Positions 23,252 to 35,153 of a stretch of DNA of 64,000 nucleotides are shown here, one piece after another; position 1 is the stretch's first letter; every line of letters begins with the position of its first letter. Below the pieces are notes generated by a model, which was not told the origin of the DNA, did not search any database, and saw nothing but the letters and a program-made list of their open reading frames with translations. A program made the translations under genes and the position numbers. The stretch comes from Dactylonectria macrodidyma (Eukaryota; Ascomycota; Sordariomycetes; Hypocreales; Nectriaceae). Location: contig JAGMUV010000005.1 in the NCBI GenBank assembly GCA_020744425.1, positions 3,100,001 through 3,164,000 on the forward strand, read 5' to 3'.

Positions 23252-25599
23252 CTATGAAAAGGCGAAGCGAGAAAGATTGAGTTTCTTGGGTGGGGCTTCA
23301 AAGTCCTCGTCCTCCCCATCGCTATCGGGGATGATCTGGTCCTCGCTGCCGCAAGTTCGGTTCAGAGCCTCGACTTCCTTGAGGTCGACCTTGGGGAGAG
23401 GGACGAAGGCAGGGTTGACGGGGACGCTAGCGAGGAAATCGGTATTGAGGCTCTTGCGCGGCTTTGGAAGCTTGGGTGACAGGGGGTTGTTCATGGCTCG
23501 CGCGCCCAGGCGTTGCAAAGGTGTCATGCGGGAGGCGATAGTGGATGGCGCGGTCGAAGCCGTGGATATGTCGCTGAAGACGGAGGAGGGTGCTTCTGAT
23601 AGCGCCGACCCGGGGGTAGCAGATAATCTGGACGTGTAGGAGAAGCGATTGAGGGTCGATCGAGGAGTAACAGAAGGTTGTGGAATCGGAGGCTTGGATT
23701 GAGGGGGCGGCATAGATGTTTCTAATGACGACATCGGAGTTTCGTCTTTGAGTACCGACCGCTGACTTTCCGTGTCGTCCAAAGTCGTACTAGTTGCCTG
23801 GCTGTTGTCGTCGAAGATGGAGATGGACTTCTTGGCCTTGTGGGCTGGTTTCCAGCCGTCAAAGTCGGGGAGATCTCGTAATGCCTCTTCGATGGAGTCA
23901 TCCGACAACAGATATGCATCGCTCTTTGCCATTCGCGGGCTCCTCCGCGGCTTGGGCATTGGGAAGAACTTGCTCTTCTGAGGAGAAGCATCATTTAACT
24001 CAGGCTCATGCTCCTCACACAAGCGCGCTTTCTTTGGCGGCCTGTTTGGAACATCTGGTGAGGCGGCCACTGGTGAGCTTGAGGCTGTGATGCTGGATGA
24101 AGTTCGCCTCGATAGAGCAGGGCTGCTAGACATGCGGGCCAGCATGTTGGTAATCGGCTCTGTTCGACGACGCAAAAGCCGCGGTGATGTTCGTGTGCGT
24201 GTGGGACTCGTACGTCTCGTTGCCGCAGTCGGGGCTGGCCGATCCCCTTCGTCTAGGTATGGTCGAGGTAAAGGAAACACACGTGGGACCAATCCTCCTC
24301 CGGTAATTTGCGTAACTCGTTGAGGATCGACTTCGAAGCAGTTGGGATCCATTTCGCCCATGGGAACCCGGTGATGGCCTTTGAAGTAGGAGCTGATTGG
24401 TTTCGCGGGCGGTTTTGCCATCGTTACAGCCCCAGCCGCCGACTGAGAATGCCTTCTCTTAGATGGTGTTGTGGGCAAGACAATTGGTGCTTTCGTCATA
24501 GGGTTGAGATCTCCCTTTGCAACGCCCTGAGCGACCTCGGCTTCAACGAAAGCTCCAATGAAGGGCATCTCGTCCGCGGTCCGCGTTCCATCTAATTCTG
24601 TAAGATGAACCAAGCCCTGCTTAGTGGGACAGAAGACCCATTGATGAAGAAATGTTAACTCCGCTTGATAGAACTGCGTAAGGTAGTTTTCCGAGACACG
24701 TTTGCCTTGGAATTGGATCATGCGAACCACGCGCTCAGGAGTCTTGCTCTTTCGAAGCATTCGATATGATGTCTTCAGCCCCATCCCAGGTAGGCCGTCC
24801 AAGTAGTCACATCCGCTCATGATAGCCATCCTTCGAAACTCGGCGTCAGACCACCTGGTTAACGAAACCTCGCGACATCGGCAAAAGTCCTTTCGGCTGA
24901 TCTCGATGCAGTTGCCATATTGATCAAGCTTAGTCAACAGTTTCTTCGCACCGAAAACGAGGAGATCGGAGTCGTCCGAAAGAATGCCGTGAATGAGGCC
25001 CTGTCTTTCGAGATACACGAGTTGCGCGTCGGCTTCGTATGGGGCAACAACGTAGGGAATGTCAAGTTTCTTGAGGTGTTGAATCAATGCGGAGGCCATC
25101 TCGGGGGTGATGTCGATGCATTTTTGGAATTCCTGGGTGGCCTGTGAAGGTTTTCCGGCTCTGAGAAGCTCCATGGCGGCCTTTTTCTTCTCATTTCTCT
25201 TCTTGGCGCGAGAATCTTCGGTTGCGGCCTTGCTGGGAAGGAAATCTCCGTCGAAGACCATGTAGGGCGTGACACCAAAATGGCGAAGCATCCTGACGCG
25301 GTTCATGGCGGAAGTTATGTACCTGAAGACGGTTAATTGAGACTGCCTTACGAGTTGTCGAGTTACGGCGCTTACTTCTGTGTTGGCTTGTCCTGGCCGA
25401 GCTCAAGAGCGCATGAGTAGGCGGCGCGATGGAGCCATCCATACGCGTCCACACCTAGGGTTTGGCCATGATAATTTTTTAGTTCTGCCGGTTTCTGAAT
25501 CGACTTGAGCAGTGGGAGAAGACCTGTAAACTAATCAATATTACTGTCCCGTGGAAGGCATTGACTGGACAATGTGGAAGCCGTACCGGATACACCCAT
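23252..25599 (-). CDS. exo1: exonuclease 1 (Rad2/XPG family 5'-3' exonuclease)
   Basis: Nuclear 5'-3' exonuclease and flap nuclease used in mismatch repair and double-strand-break resection. Three exons (25599-25587, 25523-25376, 25322-23252) give 743 residues. The 13-nt first exon encodes MGVSG, and the splice restores the invariant MGVSGLLPLL start. The N-terminal nuclease domain has Asp30 (GVDAYGW). The internal domain shows APYEADAQL and SDDSDLLVFG, which hold metal-binding acids, and the helix-turn-helix SGCDYLDGLPGMG. After about residue 370 the protein is Ser/Pro-rich and disordered, ending in an LNLSRFAF motif, as in other Exo1 tails that bind mismatch-repair partners. Convergent with the RBR gene and divergent from TMA16. 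Confidence 0.96.
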
Positions 25600-26997
25600 C
25601 TTGGAGCGATATCGCCTCGGCGAGGGTTTCGAATGCAGTCCTTCGAGTCCCTGGCCTGCAACCTCTCGAGGCGGATCCGAGCAGGGCTACACCGGGCGAG
25701 TTCGCAAGTGCATATGTCAACAATGGTGCATGGGTCTGGAAGGAGGGTTGGACGCGTCGCGGGGTGGTTTGCACGCGGTGTTTGGTGGGCCACGTGCTGA
25801 AAGAATAACAACAAGCCAGCGAGATGGATAGAGAAGCACCGGAGTAAGCCAGCAGAATGGAAACGGACACAGAGGGTGGACCAATTTGGCGGACAAGGAC
25901 GAAAGAGGCAGGCGAGGCAAAAGATGCAGAAGGAAGAGAGAGTGTCGATGGAGGCGGTGGAGTTGTGGTTTAGTAAAGTGGAAGCAATTTAGCAGAGCAG
26001 CCTGGCAGGTGTTTAGGCATGTACTTCGGTACCCAGGACGCGCCCATCGTTCGCCTAAAGCGCGTTGTCAATTAGGCGCGCCCCTGGCACAGACTGCCCC
26101 AAAAATAGCTTAGTGCCCGCTTTTGGGCATTCCCCCAGCAACGTCATGGGCTCTCGAAGCCACTGAAAACGGATGTACCCCGCTACGACGGGCGCTTTGC
26201 TCCTTGAAAGGATAGGCGGGTAGGCTGGTATGATCTATCGATCAATGGTCATGGTCCACGATGCTGGCCTCAATAGTTGGCCATGGACCCGCTGGAGCCT
26301 GAAGCGCATGAATTCGGGCTTTAAAGACTTTGTTGTTGACAATTTGTAAAGGAAAAGGGCGCTCTTTTACCCAATTCTCACTGTTCCTCAACTAACGAGG
26401 TGTGGGCAAAGGAGTAAGACCAAATATCACGTCCCATGTTGAGGTCGTGTTCCTGCAGTGAAACGAACGACGCAAATCTGATCGAGCAATTACTTGTGGT
26501 AGTAATATCATCTTGAATCACTGATACCATGTTTTTAAGCTGGTTGGTGATGTTTTCCAGGAACTCAATCTGTCCCTCCCTCTTGCATAGAACGAATCGA
26601 GGCCCATCATGTCCACAATGTTCAGCAGGTTCAAGGGAATCGTGATGCGGGGCAGACACATTGAACAACCACATTGCGAACCTATTCGAGGCTTTAGTCG
26701 TTCGCCCACTATACCGGCAAAATCCCTTATACGAACCAACCACCGATTAACAATATGCAAATGACTGGTATTTGACCCATGATCTTACGGCTGAGTAAGT
26801 GTAACATTGTCTGGTCTGGCTCTCTAAAGTCGATCCTTAGCCGATGAATACCCGCCTCCATCATCCAGCCAGGCTCACCGATATGTGGACACCCAAAAAA
26901 AACCCGGCGAGGGAACCCAAAAAAAAAAATCATCACTGGACATAAGTTGCAGGAGAAGAAAAATTGAATATCCCGGATCTCCACCCCGTCCGCCAAC
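25600..26997. other. divergent intergenic region
   Basis: Lies between the exonuclease 1 (-) and TMA16 (+) starts and should carry both promoters. A 98-codon minus-strand frame from an ATG at 26674 is discussed under rejected items. Two A-runs occur near 26895 and 26920. Confidence 0.55.
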
Positions 26998-27707
26998 ATG
27001 CCAGGCTCACTCGACAAGACGCGCAAGCAAATCTCCAAGAAGCGCAACGGCGTCATCAACTCACTTCATGCAAAGTCGCGGGACTCCTTGAGACTTCATA
27101 AAGCCGCGGTGAGAGATCAACGGATTCTGAAGGAGGCTGCTACCAGGAGAAGGAAGGACCAGCCGCTCGGTCAGTCAACAAAGACACACAGTTCCCCTTG
27201 AAGATATATTCTAACAGTCTCAAGTGGACCGAGTGACCTTTTTCCAGCAGGCTCTGCGTGTCAAGGGTGCTCAGGATGCTTCAGTGGCTCCCGAGGTGGA
27301 AGAGGTTCAGCATATGATTCACTCGTAAGTCGCTTTGATTAAGCTAACTGCTTCATTCTCTGACTGGAATAGTTTCGTTCATCAACATGACGAAGAATAC
27401 CAGAACATCAAGAAGAATCGTCGTCCTGGTCGACCTGCCAGCATGAGAGAAGATCTTTTAAAAGATATCATCTCCACTCTCGAGACTGAGTACAAGAATG
27501 GATTTTGTGAGTTAGATCCCAGAGGCCTCTCTCGCGCTCCTTAGTTTCTTGCTAACACATATCTCAGTAATGCCAGACCTTTTGACTACTGAGAACGTCA
27601 ATGCGTTGCATCTTTGGGAAGGCTCTTGGTCCTACCTACCTCAACTCAAATGGGTCAAGGTTACAAGTGAGGGGCAAGTACGACCTGCTACTTTCCCTTC
27701 ATCATAG
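26998..27707 (+). CDS. TMA16: translation machinery-associated protein 16 (60S ribosome biogenesis factor)
   Basis: Nuclear factor that associates with pre-60S ribosomal particles. Four exons (26998-27169, 27225-27324, 27373-27506, 27568-27707) give 181 residues, the normal family length. The very basic N-terminus (MPGSLDKTRKQISKKRNG) is diagnostic. So are DRVTFFQQ, FVHQHDEEYQNIKK, RRPGRPAS and the C-terminal WEGSWSYLPQLKWVKV block. Introns are 48-66 nt, with clear CTAAC branch sites before the first and last acceptors. It shares an upstream region with exonuclease 1 and converges on the permease gene. Confidence 0.95.
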
Positions 27708-28414
27708 ACGGCAATTTATTACGGTTGACGAAAAGGACGAGGGAAGCAGGAATCTGCTTTTGACAGGGGTTTACACCCTCGTCACCTGATATTTGGCCAG
27801 AGGTAAAACAATATCATGCCTCCATGACTAATGACCGCTCGATACTACATCTTCAAATCATCTCTTAGAGTCCAGCATTGACGGCTCGCTGAGCAATCAT
27901 GGAACGAAGAGAACAATAACGAAACAAGGGCCAACATTTTCCTTCATGGCGTTCAGTAACCCGATTTATGTCAAATACTTCCGTGTGAGAAATCGCTTCT
28001 GGAAGTACCGCAGCCAGATTTTGAGCTATCAAAATGTACCCCTGGCACTCTTCTCGTGGGCAGCGAAAGAAGAACCCCCTTTCAAGGACTGGGCATTACG
28101 TGTATTGCTACGAAGCAGAATCGCAGACTAGATAGATCTGATTGATCTACTGATTCCTGGAAGAGGATAATCGTCGAAAGTAATAGGTGTAGGCATTCAA
28201 GATTTCTGGTTAGCTAGTCCCTGCCAGTTCCGTGCACAACGGAGGATGATCGTCAAATAAAGAATTACGCTTCTATCTTGCCTCGGAGAAATCGCACTAC
28301 TTTTTCAAGCATATGCCATCTCCTTGGAAAAGTACACTCCGTCGCAAGAAATGCCTCTACGACGACTAAAGGAAATCAAATGAGACATAGCCGAGGTCAG
28401 ACCAGTGCTATAGC
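27708..28414. other. convergent intergenic region
   Basis: Should hold the 3' UTRs of TMA16 (+) and the permease gene (-). No gene was supported. Confidence 0.6.
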
Positions 28415-30442
28415 TCAAGCCACCCTCCCAGTCTTCTCCTCTGGCTCCAGTGTAGGCGTGTCCAAGCCAGTCGTGTTTCCCCCAGAGCCGCCCTGGACTC
28501 CCATGATGACATCGAATTCCTTCCCCCAAGAATGTTAGTATTAGATAGTTTATTTAGCTTGGACAGGGGATGGAAGGGATGAAATGTAAGCTTACCGGTC
28601 CCTCGAAAGTATTTCGATATGCCCACCAACATGCTAAAATGAGCATGGCGAATATTCCAATGACGGCTGGAACGTAGTCTAGGAAGGTTAGTGATGGGGG
28701 ACTGTATGGTTTAGATGTGATCGCTTACTCATGAAATTTGCAGACACGGGCAGAGCCGGAGGAAAGCAAAAGAACTGAAAAACAAAGTGAGCTGGCAACT
28801 TCTACATCTATTTGAGGGGATATCATACCACCGTTGTCACCCCAACGTATGTAGCAGCGACCCAGTTCATCACAGTGCCCCGCGCTCCCCCTAGCTTGAA
28901 TGGCGTCTCTGGAGTCTGATAGTTTGATAGAATCGCCCTTCCTCTTATGAGGAGGAGGAAGATAGGGAAAGCGTAGGAAAGGTTGAGGAAGATAGTACAT
29001 GACGCAATGTATGCATTGAAGGCAACCGTTGGGCCTAGGTAAAGTAGTCCAAAGAACAGGTTGAAGACTAGTGAAAGGACAACGGCTCGTACCGGCACGT
29101 TGAGGGTAGGGTGAATGTGTTCGAAGTATCGGTGAAAAAAGAACCCCTTGTCTCGGGCCATGGAGAAGATAAGCCTGCTAGCGCTCGTTGTGCAACCGTT
29201 CGTACCGTTGATGAAGCAAATGGCGAGCATGATCGTCATGATGGTGGCGGCTGTACGGTTTTTCGTCGCTTGAAGCATCAACTCGGAGATTGGCATCCCA
29301 GTTGATGTTGACATGATGACGGACGAGTCTGCAAAGCAGAAGAGGATGACGATAATGAAGAAAGTTCCACTGTCATAGTTAGCTATGGTATTATCAACAT
29401 AGGTGATTTTCTTACGTGACTCCACCAACGGCAATGGCATAGATCATAGCTCGAGGTGCATCCCTAGCCGGGTGTGGCATTTCTTCAGTCATGTGCAGCA
29501 CGGCATCGAACCCAATGAGAGAAAGGGCAGACTGGAGGAGACCTAGAATCCAGGCCATTCCATCGGACCACCCAGTCTCGTTGCTAAAGTTAGTAAAGAC
29601 ATATGTTGCGTTTGTCTTGGGCGACATGGTAAGCAGAACGATGCTGATAATGATTACACTTAGGATGGACCAGTATACTTGGAAGTGATGTTAGTATACG
29701 GGTCGATGAGATGTTGTCAAGGGTGCTTACATGCAGCATCATTCCATGCTCCTAGAATTTTGTTGCCCCATATGTTCGAGGCAGTGACGAAGAATACTAT
29801 AACGACAAAGAACAGGTATGTTTTCCATGGTTCAGGTTCGTATCTTCCATCAGATGCAATGACGCTGGCAGCGGAGATGAACTGAGCTGGTATTGGGGTG
29901 TAGTTAGGATGGTGTCATGTTCAAGAATGGAGGGAGTGGGGGAAGGGAAAGTGCTAACCTGCAAAGAATCCTTCGGTCGTGACGAGAGTCAGCCAACCGG
30001 CAATGTTTATCCAGCCGACGAGAAAGCTCTAGTATATGGTATCAGCGGCTTTTCATGTTCATACTGGAACTGGAAGACCTCCTCACCATCATCTTCTTCC
30101 ACCGTTCGGTGCACAGGGCGTAGACGAAGTGATACTGGCCACCAGCCGTTGGCCACAGAGCCGCGAGCTCCCCTAGGCTCGCGACGACGGTAAAGTTACA
30201 CAGTACGCAGAATACGAAGCCGTAGAGAAAGGCAACAGAGCCGCCGGAGGGCATGACAAGGCCCATGGTGCCAGCGAGGCAGATCCATGTGCTGTAGCGA
30301 GACAATCAGCGGATTGGTAAATCTCTGGAGTCTAAAGCGCATACTTAAGGATGGCAAAAGTCATGGCGACCATTGTTAGTCTCGATAATCGAGCCTGTAG
30401 ATGGCCTTCGCCAGAGACTGGGGTACTATGTGAAGCGGCCAT
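28415..30442 (-). CDS. amino acid/choline/GABA-type permease (APC superfamily)
   Basis: Polytopic plasma-membrane transporter importing an amino acid, choline, GABA or related amine with protons. Nine exons (30442-30345, 30291-30087, 30028-29959, 29886-29731, 29677-29416, 29369-28829, 28774-28729, 28678-28596, 28519-28415) all join in frame to 521 residues with about 12 hydrophobic segments. Typical features of the fungal GABA/choline permease group are GELAALWPTAGGQYHF in the early loop, IGFDAVLHMTEEMPHPARDAPRA before TM6, INGTNGCTTSASRLIFSMARDKG in the middle, and the late FEGPEF segment. The exact substrate cannot be read from sequence. The start is less sure than the rest: relatives often have a longer N-terminus, and an acceptor-like CTACAG lies just inside exon 1. 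Divergent from the copper amine oxidase gene. Confidence 0.88.
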
Positions 30443-32220
30443 CTTGGATGAATGACGAGGTTGCGGGGGAAAGCAGATGTGGCTTTGCAGTTTGGATGGA
30501 AAGAGATATCAAAACATGTCGCATTCCCAGGAGAAAATCTATATGCCAAAGAATGATTCAATGGCGGGTTCCATTCATGGTGACTAGAAGTATACTGGAG
30601 ATCTGAATCGACCAAAGAGTATGAGACTTTGGAGCCTTTAATAGAGCCTCGACCCCTCTCCCTGAATGAGGCTTCCTCCATCATGACAAAAGCAGCGGAG
30701 AAACCCCCAAAGGGCAATAGAGTTTCAACAGCTAGTTGGGCGGCCTGCTGATTGATTCATGTCACATCAAGGGCCGATCGCTAGGGGCCACCACCAAAGG
30801 TGGGAGAGGCGCTTGGGACTAGGTGCATCCATGCAAGCTCCGTTCCCCGTATTATAGCGAAACGGATGTCCTTTCACTGCATCTGTGATTGGTGACGGAT
30901 GTCAGATCGATTTCGTGGGGTCATCTAGGTCAGTCAGCGCCTAGCCGTGTTTGCGTATATGTGTATTGGCTCTATTCTCAGTCGGGCCTTGTGTGCGTCT
31001 GTACTGTGCAGTGCAGTGTACGCAGTACATCGGTCGAACTGAGGGGGAATGTATTTTGTTGCCGAGCATCCGTATAGACATGGAAGTAGATGGGCTTGTC
31101 ACTAGTCCGTATTATTGGGTGGTTGTTGACTCAGACACCGAGGACTAGAAATTGAGAGAGGCGGATACGATGATTATACATATTTTCCCCATCCACTCAA
31201 GACAACTCGGAACCATCACAAGAGATGCCGGGGCATTATAAATGTCAAAGGAGACATCTGAGCGTTGGCTCGGAACATCGGAAAAGATACCTCTTATTGG
31301 AAAGTTTCCGAGTATTGGACGCTTTTCATGATGTCCATCTTCGTACTGTCCGTCAATGTAAGCCAGAAACGAACAAAATAACGATTTCCACCCAGTGTGG
31401 CAATAATAGTCAGGGATTTCAGCCATTGGATGCGATCTGATTAGCGAAACGGTCACAAGACGGAGGCGTTCAGAGGCCAGCGATGAACCGGCACTAAGAC
31501 GAAGCGGGTAATTATTCCCAGAATGTGTGGTGTCTGATCGAGGCGGATGACAAGCGGATCGGCAGCAGAGCTAGAGTGAAATGGGATAATACAGCCATTT
31601 TGTTTCTTGAAACGAGTCCCGCTTACGTGTCAGTGTAGCCATAGGAATTGGTCGGTAAGGATTTCCGCTTTGATGGTTAGCGTCTGATAGACATGGTGAA
31701 GGCTTCCCCGCAAACTTGATAAGGATTTGAGATAGGCCGAGACCAGGGGGGCAAGACGAAGGGCCCAACTGCGAATAGAACTGACCAGTCAGCTAGCCCC
31801 TTCCGGGTCAAATTCCCACAGAGGGAATAATTAGTGAGACGAACAGCGGGCTCGAAGATTGGGAGTCGTGATGGTCGCTTCCCCGCGATTTGGACGAGTC
31901 GGGTTGACTAACATGCAGCGGCAGAGAGATACTCGCTGGAGAGCCGGTTGGCTGGAACTGGAACAGATTACCTAGGAGGAATGGAAGCTGATCTGATCTT
32001 GCATTTGCCGGGGGGTTGTTTGCGGCGATGGTGTCCACCTAGTGTCCGCATGTCCGGGTATTTTGCCTCTCATGACAACCCTACGATAAGTCGAGATAAT
32101 GGGCCATCATGGTAGATACATAAACCCGCGCTCCCTCCCAGGAAGCTGCTATTCCCATCTCACTCACACAAACAAAATCCCCACAACAAGATTCGGCTTC
32201 AAGAGTCTTTCTCTCCCATC
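30443..32220. promoter_or_regulatory. shared divergent promoter region, permease / copper amine oxidase
   Basis: 1.78 kb separates the start codons of the permease (-) and amine oxidase (+), with no gene between. Five HGATAR (GATA-factor type) sites lie in the amine-oxidase-proximal third at 31685, 31717, 31730, 32084 and 32094. In the whole interval that number is about what chance predicts, so only the clustering is suggestive. Shared control is an inference from the arrangement. Confidence 0.45.
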
Positions 32221-34494
32221 ATGCCGACTTACCTCCCCCACCCCTTCGACCCGCTCTCGAGCGTCGAGATTGAGCTCGCCATTGCCATTGTCAAGCGGGC
32301 TCATGGCGAGGTCAACTTCCACGTCGTCTCGCTGCAGGAGCCTCGCAAGGCTCAGATGACTGCCTGGCTTGCCGATTCGCAAAACGTACCCCGTCCTGAT
32401 CGAGTCGCCGATGTCGTCGTTATCGCGCCTGGCGGCAAGGTCTACGAGGGTTTGGTTGACCTCTCGGGACCCAAGATCACCAAGTGGGTCCAGGTTCATG
32501 GCGCCCAACCCATTGTAAGTCCTTTCCACTTCAACCTCGCACGACTTCAATGGACTTGAACATGTTAACAATGGACGGCATAGATCACCATCGAGGAGCT
32601 TGCAGCTGTCGAGCACGCTTGCCGCGTCGACCCCAAGGTCATTGAGCAATGCGCCATCAGCGGCATCTCGGCCGAGGACATGCACAAGGTATACTGCGAT
32701 CCTTGGACCATTGGCTACGACGAGCGATTCGGCAGCAATGTGCGTCTCCAGCAGGCCCTCATGTACTACCGACCCGACATCGACAACTGCCAGTACCAGT
32801 ATCCCCTGGACTTTTGCCCCATCTGGAACGCCGTTGAGCAGAAGATCGTCGCCATCGATGTTCCCAAGATCCGCCGGCCTCTGCGTCTCAACCCCCCTCT
32901 GGAGTATCACCACCTCGCCATTGAGAAGCAGGGCGGCTACCGAAATGACCTGAAGCCCATCAACATCACCCAGCCTGAGGGTGTCTCCTTCAAGATGACT
33001 GGCACTGGCCGCGAGATCGAGTGGCAGAACTGGAAGTTCCACATCGGCTTCAACTACCGCGAAGGTCTCGTCTTCAACAACATCACCTTCAACGACAAGG
33101 GTAACGTCCGCCCCATCTTCTACCGCATGTCTCTATCAGAGATGGTTGTCCCCTACGGAAACCCCGAGCACCCTCATCAGCGCAAACACGCCTTCGATCT
33201 GGGCGAGTACGGCGCCGGCTACCTCACCAACAGCCTTGCCCTCGGCTGCGACTGCAAGGGATCCATCCACTACCTTGACGCCTTCATGCCTACTCAGGCT
33301 GGTGGTGTCCGCAAGGTCAAGAATGCCATCTGCATCCACGAGGAGGACGACGGCATCCTCTTCAAGCATACCGACTTCAGAGATGACTCGACCATTGTCA
33401 CCCGCGCGCGAAAGCTGATTATCCAGCAAATCTTCACTGCCGCCAACTACGAGTACGCCGTGCAGTGGGTCTTCCATGTAAGTGTTGCCTTGACTTTTTA
33501 TCACTCGGTCGAGTAGTTACTTACAGCTCAATAGCAAGATGGAACCATCCAGCCCGACATTAAGCTGACCGGTATCCTCAACACCTATGTTATGCACGAG
33601 GGCGAGGATACTCACGGCTGGGGCACTGAGGTTTCCAAGGGTCAGTAACCTGATCATATACCTATGTCTGAACTGTTCTAATGCCCTACAGGAGTCAACG
33701 CCCACAACCACCAGCATCTGTTCTGCCTCCGCATCAACCCCAACATCGACGGCCCGAACAACACTGTCAACATGGTCGATGCCATGGCATCAGATGCCCC
33801 GGTTGGCAGCCCTGAGAACTTTTACGGAAACGCCTTCTACGCCAAGCGCACCCGTCTCGAAACCACAGCACAGTCCATGACCGACTACAACGGCGCCACT
33901 TCAAGGACATGGGACATGTGCAACGAGAACGTCCTCAACTCCCAGAGCGGCAAGCCCGTATCGTACAAGATTGTCAGCAGAGAGGTGCCTGGACTACTTC
34001 CCAAGGAGGGATCACTGGTGTGGAAGCGCGCTGCCTTTGCCCGCCACGCCGTGCATGTTACCAAGTGTAAGCAACAATCTTTCCCGACTGACCTTCACAA
34101 CTTTTCATGATACTAATTCGATATTCCAGATGCCGATGATCAACTCTGGCCCGCTGGCGACCACGTGCCCCAGACCTCCGGAGCGCCCTCACACGGAATT
34201 ACCGAGTGGATCGGCGACGGCACCGAGAGCGTCGCCAACACCGACATCGTCCTCTGGCATACTTTCGGAATCACCCACTTCCCCGCCCCCGAAGACTTCC
34301 CCGTCATGCCTGCCGAGCCCATCACCCTGCTGCTGCGGCCACGTCACTTCTTCACCTGTAACCCCGTCATGGACGTGCCGGCATCGTATTCCATCACGCC
34401 CAGTCAGGTTGCCGCCAAGGGCCAGGGCGCGCGGGACGCGACGGACAAGGTTAGCGAGTTGGCACTGGGAGGATGCTGCAAGACCAAGCTGTGA
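32221..34494 (+). CDS. copper amine oxidase (topaquinone, peroxisomal type)
   Basis: Oxidises primary amines to aldehyde, ammonia and H2O2, allowing growth on amines as nitrogen source. Five exons (32221-32514, 32584-33477, 33535-33640, 33692-34066, 34130-34494) give 677 residues, normal for fungal members. Topaquinone precursor Tyr387 lies in the NYEY motif. The catalytic-base Asp330 is in YLDAF. Copper ligands are His438 and His440 (HNHQH) and His606 (GITHFPAPEDFPVMP). The N-terminal D2/D3 domains are present (HPFDPLSSVEIE at the start). The C-terminus ends TKL, a weak variant of a peroxisomal SKL signal, so peroxisomal location is likely but unproven. Next to a permease (divergent) and a Zn2Cys6 regulator (downstream, same strand). 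Confidence 0.96.
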
Positions 34495-35149
34495 GGAATT
34501 TTTAGCATTGCGACGGGATGGATCCCATAATGATAGATATGATAGAAAATGTACCACTTACTTACTTCACGCAATGCTCCAACGTAACTCAGGGTCCAGG
34601 GTCCAATAATCTGTGATCCATAACACTAAAACACGACAGGCACTTGACAGCATAGGAACGCTTCGTTATCAATAAGCGGGCGTCAATCATGAAGCGGTAC
34701 CGACACGGCCCGCAGGGATTGTTCGCTCCCTGAAGAGTGATGACAAAACTAGGTCCTGATAGGCTGTGAGTCTACCAGCCAGCGATAAGACTAGCTTGGA
34801 AATGACAAGACCGAATCCCAGCTCGGCAGAGCGGGTAACGAAGAGTCTGGTGTGTCAAGTGTCTGAGTGACTGGCTAATTGGCAGCCAAGGGACCCAAGG
34901 ATGCCTGGTTGATTGATCCATGCTTTCTCTGTTCATCCTTTCCTGATAAGAGCAAGGCGTTGCTTTTGGTGGAACCCTCCCCCCCCCCCGCATTCTGCAC
35001 GCACGTGCCAGGCGGGCTATAACTGCCGTCGATCCTCTTATCGCAGATGGCCCCGTCTCCTCTTCTCTTCTGTCATATCGCCGTGCTCAATCCATCTTGA
35101 ACCTCCCGCATTACACAATGGCATTGCCCGATACCACGGTGCTTCCGAC
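34495..35149 (+). promoter_or_regulatory. promoter region of the Zn2Cys6 gene, rich in GATA-type sites
   Basis: Seven HGATAR matches occur in 655 bp: plus strand at 34531, 34540, 34757, 34783 and 34944, minus strand at 34666-34671 and 35038-35043. For equal base composition about two would be expected. The first two sit in the 3' end of the amine oxidase gene. A short C-run lies at about 34979-34989. Confidence 0.4.
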
Positions 35150-35153
35150 ATGA
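35118..35153 (+). promoter_or_regulatory. uORF overlapping the start codon of the Zn2Cys6 gene
   Basis: An 11-codon ORF (MALPDTTVLPT) starts with ATG at 35118 in a good context (acaATGg). It ends with TGA at 35151-35153, which overlaps the main ATG (35150) as ATGA. This geometry would let the main protein be made by termination-reinitiation or leaky scanning. Whether the transcript starts upstream of 35118 is not known. Confidence 0.6.

Noticed and set aside
26378..26674. 98-codon minus-strand ORF between exonuclease 1 and TMA16
   Set aside because: It reads somewhat like protein (GQIEFLENITNQLKNMV) but lacks a domain, signal or splice support. It sits in a divergent promoter region, so I could not support it.
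32164..33042. 292-codon open frame antisense to the copper amine oxidase
   Set aside because: It lies opposite a well-supported conserved gene and is Val/Leu/Asp/Gly-rich, as expected when codon-biased GC-rich coding DNA is read in reverse.
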